DNA of 64,000 nucleotides. It comes from Melioribacteraceae bacterium. Its GTDB lineage: Bacteria > Bacteroidota > Ignavibacteria > Ignavibacteriales > Melioribacteraceae. Positions within the stretch are counted from its first letter, which is position 1. Every line of letters begins with the position of its first letter. Location: assembly GCA_027030245.1 (NCBI GenBank), contig JALVFE010000040.1:1-64000 (forward strand), read 5' to 3'. The notes below the pieces were generated by a model that did no database searches, was not told where the DNA came from, and was given only the letters and a program-made list of their open reading frames with translations. The position numbers were made by a program, and so were the translations under genes. Of this stretch, positions 61,587 to 64,000 are shown in pieces.

Positions 61587-62924
61587 CTATGATTTATATA
61601 TTTTCTCGGATTTTACACCTGCTTTCTCAAATGCATTACGTGTATCGACAATAACCTTAGCATGTTTTTCAATAAACGCATAATCGTAATCGGAATGATC
61701 CGTGCTGAGAAGTATTAAATCGTATTTTTTAATATTCTCTTCGGTTAATTCGACTGATTTCATTTTGTAATCGTACTTACGCATCGGGAAAAGACTCGGA
61801 ACATACGGATCGTTGTAATCAACTTCGGCGCCGTATTCCGTGAGAAGCTCGATTAATTTAAGCGACGGGGATTCCCTCATATCATCAATATCTTTTTTAT
61901 AAGACGCACCGAGAATTAATATTTTTGAACCTTTAACCGACTTTTGATATTTATTCAAAACGTGAGCAACATTTTCAACTACATAGTATGGCATCGAAGT
62001 ATTAATTTCGCCGGCGAGTTCGATAAAACGTGTGTTCAATTCAAATTCTCGCGCTTTCCACGTTAGGTAGAACGGGTCAATCGGAATACAGTGCCCGCCC
62101 AGACCCGGACCCGGATAAAACGGATTGTAACCAAAAGGCTTGGTTGAAGCAGCGCTAATTACTTCCCAAATATCAATCCCCATTTTGTCGAAAACTACTT
62201 TCAATTCGTTCACCAAAGCAATATTAACCGAACGGTAAATATTTTCGACAAGCTTCGTTGCTTCGGCAACTTTAGGAGACGATACCGGTACGGTTTTAAC
62301 AATTACCTGATTATATAATTCCACCGCAACTTTATTACAATTTTCCGTAACACCGCCAACTACCTTAGGAATTGTAGCGGTAGAATATTTCGGATTGTTT
62401 GGGTCTTCCCTTTCCGGTGAAAAAGAAAGATAAAAATCTTCTCCAACTTTAAACTTAAAATCTCCCAAACCTTGAATTACCGGAGCGGATTCGAACAACG
62501 GCAATAAAATTTCTTCCGTGGTTCCGGGATAAGTTGTCGATTCAAGTGAAACAATTTGTCCCTTCCGTAAATATTTAGCCACAGTATTTGCGGTATTTTC
62601 AACGTAAGACATATCGGGTTCGCGATGCTCATTTAACGGAGTAGGAACACAAATAATAATTGCATCAACTTCTGGAAGACGGCTAAAATCGGTAGTGGCG
62701 CTAAACTTTCCGCTGTCCACGGCTTTTTTAATTTTCTCTTCGCTGATATGCTTGATATAACTCTTACCTTGTTCCAGCATCGGAATTTTTTTCTCGTCAA
62801 CATCAAATCCTAAAACATTAAAACCCTTTAAAGCGTATTCCAAACCTAAAGGCAACCCGACGTAACCGAGTCCGATAATTCCGATTACAGCTTCTTTGTT
62901 TTTGATTTTGTCAATAAGTTCCAT
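61587..62924 (-). CDS. wbpA: UDP-N-acetyl-D-glucosamine 6-dehydrogenase (WbpA-like)
   Basis: The 445-residue enzyme oxidises C6 of a UDP-HexNAc to the uronic acid with two NAD. It has GIIGLGYVGLPLG (residues 15-27), CVPTPLNEHREPD, SLESTTYPGTTEEILLPL, the catalytic-Cys motif GPGLGGHCIPIDPFYL and GASYKKDIDDMRESPSLKL. The LESTTYPGTT form is the WbpA/WbpO-type rather than the UDP-glucose dehydrogenase form. It begins the minus-strand locus and supplies the uronate for WbpB-, WbpE- and WbpD-like enzymes more than 45 kb away. Confidence 0.92.
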   Translation of the reverse strand: MELIDKIKNKEAVIGIIGLGYVGLPLGLEYALKGFNVLGFDVDEKKIPMLEQGKSYIKHISEEKIKKAVDSGKFSATTDFSRLPEVDAIIICVPTPLNEHREPDMSYVENTANTVAKYLRKGQIVSLESTTYPGTTEEILLPLFESAPVIQGLGDFKFKVGEDFYLSFSPEREDPNNPKYSTATIPKVVGGVTENCNKVAVELYNQVIVKTVPVSSPKVAEATKLVENIYRSVNIALVNELKVVFDKMGIDIWEVISAASTKPFGYNPFYPGPGLGGHCIPIDPFYLTWKAREFELNTRFIELAGEINTSMPYYVVENVAHVLNKYQKSVKGSKILILGASYKKDIDDMRESPSLKLIELLTEYGAEVDYNDPYVPSLFPMRKYDYKMKSVELTEENIKKYDLILLSTDHSDYDYAFIEKHAKVIVDTRNAFEKAGVKSEKIYKS

Positions 62925-63047
62925 AGAATATACCTATAAATTTAATTTATTAATATTTATATTTTTAATAATTTGATTTTAATTGAGTTAGCATTTTCAC
63001 AGCTTCGCTCTCTTAGTCACAACAATTTATTTTAACTGCCATCATAA

Positions 63048-64000
63048 TTAAGCCCAATGAATAACGCTTAACTCAAATTGATTAATCAACAATTCGTGTT
63101 TAGGCAAAATCCTAAAAGTAAATCCGAAATGCCCGGTGCTTTTACAAATTATTTCCCCTTCGAACCGGTAAATTTTCTTCTCTTCGTCCGATGCTACATG
63201 TTTCATAGTAATTGCTTTGTTATTAGTCGTATCGTCTTTTTTATCCACTTTTCCGTAATAAATTTGAACTTCGACATCGTTGGGGGTTAATTCTCCTAAG
63301 AATACTTCCGCGCTTAAAGCATATTTTGAATCCACTTTGATTTCGCTTTGATCTTTAAGTACTTTAGTATTAACAAATTTTATTTGATTCCAGTTTTTCA
63401 GCAACTTGGATTTCCAAGTTGTAAACTGACGGGCTTTTTCCCAATTATTTTCTTTCAGATAGTTTCTTTTTTCGTTTGATTTAAGATAGAACTTCGTAGT
63501 GTATTCTTCGACCATCCGGTTTGTATTGAATATCGGTCCCAAATCTCTCATTGATGCTTTCATCATTGCAATCCACCCGCGGGGTAATTGGTCTTCGCCC
63601 CGGTTATAAAACAATGGAATTATTTCTTTCTCGAGTGTGTCGTAAATAAGTCTTGATTCAACTTCATCTTGATAATCAGGATCGGCATATTCTTCGCCGT
63701 TTCCAATTTTCCAGCCGTATTTAGGATCGAACGCCTCATCCCACCAACCGTCTAACACGCTAAAATTCAATCCGCCGTTTGCAATCACTTTCATTCCCGA
63801 AGTTCCGCTTGCTTCCAATGGACGGCGCGGGTTATTTAACCAAACGTCGCAGCCTTCAACCATGTACCTTGCAATGTTCATGTCATAATTTTCGAGAAAC
63901 ACAACCCTTTTTCTGAACGGTTCTTCTTTGGCGTAAGCAATTATTTCCTGAATTAATTTTTTACCCGCTTCATCTTGGGGATGTGCTTTACCTGCGATAA
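63048..64000 (-). CDS. glgP: Alpha-glucan phosphorylase, C-terminal part (cut by the window edge)
   Basis: The open frame runs to the right edge without a start (IAGKAHPQDEAGKKLIQEII at the edge), so only about the last 317 residues are here. VWLNNPRRPLEASGTSGMKV then IANGGLNFSVLDGWWDEAF contains the PLP-binding lysine (Met-Lys) of glycogen/maltodextrin phosphorylases, in the form of the short type (TIGR02094). It releases glucose 1-phosphate from glycogen-like glucans. A C-terminal beta-sandwich-like part follows (VDSKYALSAEVFLGELTPND). It is probably unrelated to the polysaccharide locus. Confidence 0.9.
   Translation of the reverse strand, partial: IAGKAHPQDEAGKKLIQEIIAYAKEEPFRKRVVFLENYDMNIARYMVEGCDVWLNNPRRPLEASGTSGMKVIANGGLNFSVLDGWWDEAFDPKYGWKIGNGEEYADPDYQDEVESRLIYDTLEKEIIPLFYNRGEDQLPRGWIAMMKASMRDLGPIFNTNRMVEEYTTKFYLKSNEKRNYLKENNWEKARQFTTWKSKLLKNWNQIKFVNTKVLKDQSEIKVDSKYALSAEVFLGELTPNDVEVQIYYGKVDKKDDTTNNKAITMKHVASDEEKKIYRFEGEIICKSTGHFGFTFRILPKHELLINQFELSVIHWA

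Overview
The window is a low-GC bacterial chromosome segment devoted almost entirely to surface-polysaccharide synthesis. The gene set (outer-membrane export proteins with SLBB repeats, a Wzi-like barrel, NodB deacetylases, DUF354 proteins, Wzx/Wzy systems, a WcaJ-type initiator), the Shine-Dalgarno usage, and intergenic spaces filled with GATCCCGAA...TTCGGGAT palindromes and AACCACAGATT or TGACCAATGAC text suggest the Bacteroidota/Chlorobiota group, most like Ignavibacteria. That placement is inference. I see no rRNA, intact tRNA or CRISPR array.

Layout. 1-8.2 kb (- strand): the end of an IS3 element, then a very AT-rich cluster (SDR, AMP-ligase, acyl carrier protein, deacetylase, acyltransferase, DUF354, an IS5 remnant, Wzy, Wzx). 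8.2-8.5 kb: fossils of a sugar nucleotidyltransferase and of an aminotransferase. 8.6-23 kb (- strand): wbpD-, wbpB- and wbpE-like sugar genes and cysQ, separated by repeats, three copies of a four-helix-bundle gene, a broken GxxExxY gene and six modules built on a nucleotidyltransferase fold (AbiEii, HepT/MntA, HEPN/MNT types). 23-28 kb (- strand): SLC13 permease, sat, cysC and wecB. 28.4-46.0 kb (+ strand): one exopolysaccharide operon (glycosyltransferase, FAD enzyme, deacetylase, export protein, tyrosine kinase, Wzx, Wzy, two FemAB-like transferases, methyltransferase). 46.1-62.9 kb (- strand): a second locus converging on the first (wbpA, SLBB exporter, Wzz, glycosyltransferases, Wzy, FkbM, WecG/TagA, WcaJ, Wzi-like, a 2-epimerase, beta-helix protein). 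The right edge holds the C-terminal part of a glucan phosphorylase.

How the genes work together. WbpA-, WbpB-, WbpE- and WbpD-like enzymes plus one of the two 2-epimerases make up the steps for UDP-diacetamido-dideoxy uronic acids, although they are spread over about 54 kb. WcaJ and WecG/TagA would start lipid-linked repeat units. Two flippases and three polymerases then serve two export machines, a short export protein with a Wzc kinase and a long SLBB exporter with a kinase-less Wzz. CysC, Sat, the permease and CysQ form a PAPS-making and PAP-clearing set.

The most unusual part is 9.3-16.9 kb. There a four-helix-bundle gene (the family of 23S rRNA intervening-sequence proteins) occurs three times in the same orientation. 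Each copy lies between hexanucleotide arrays that are inverted relative to each other, so a transcript could fold with the gene in the loop. The arrays supply the Shine-Dalgarno sequence and the stop codon of the gene. A GxxExxY gene between them is also bracketed by inverted copies of an abundant repeat. This looks like a class of small repeat-bounded gene cassettes that colonises intergenic spaces.
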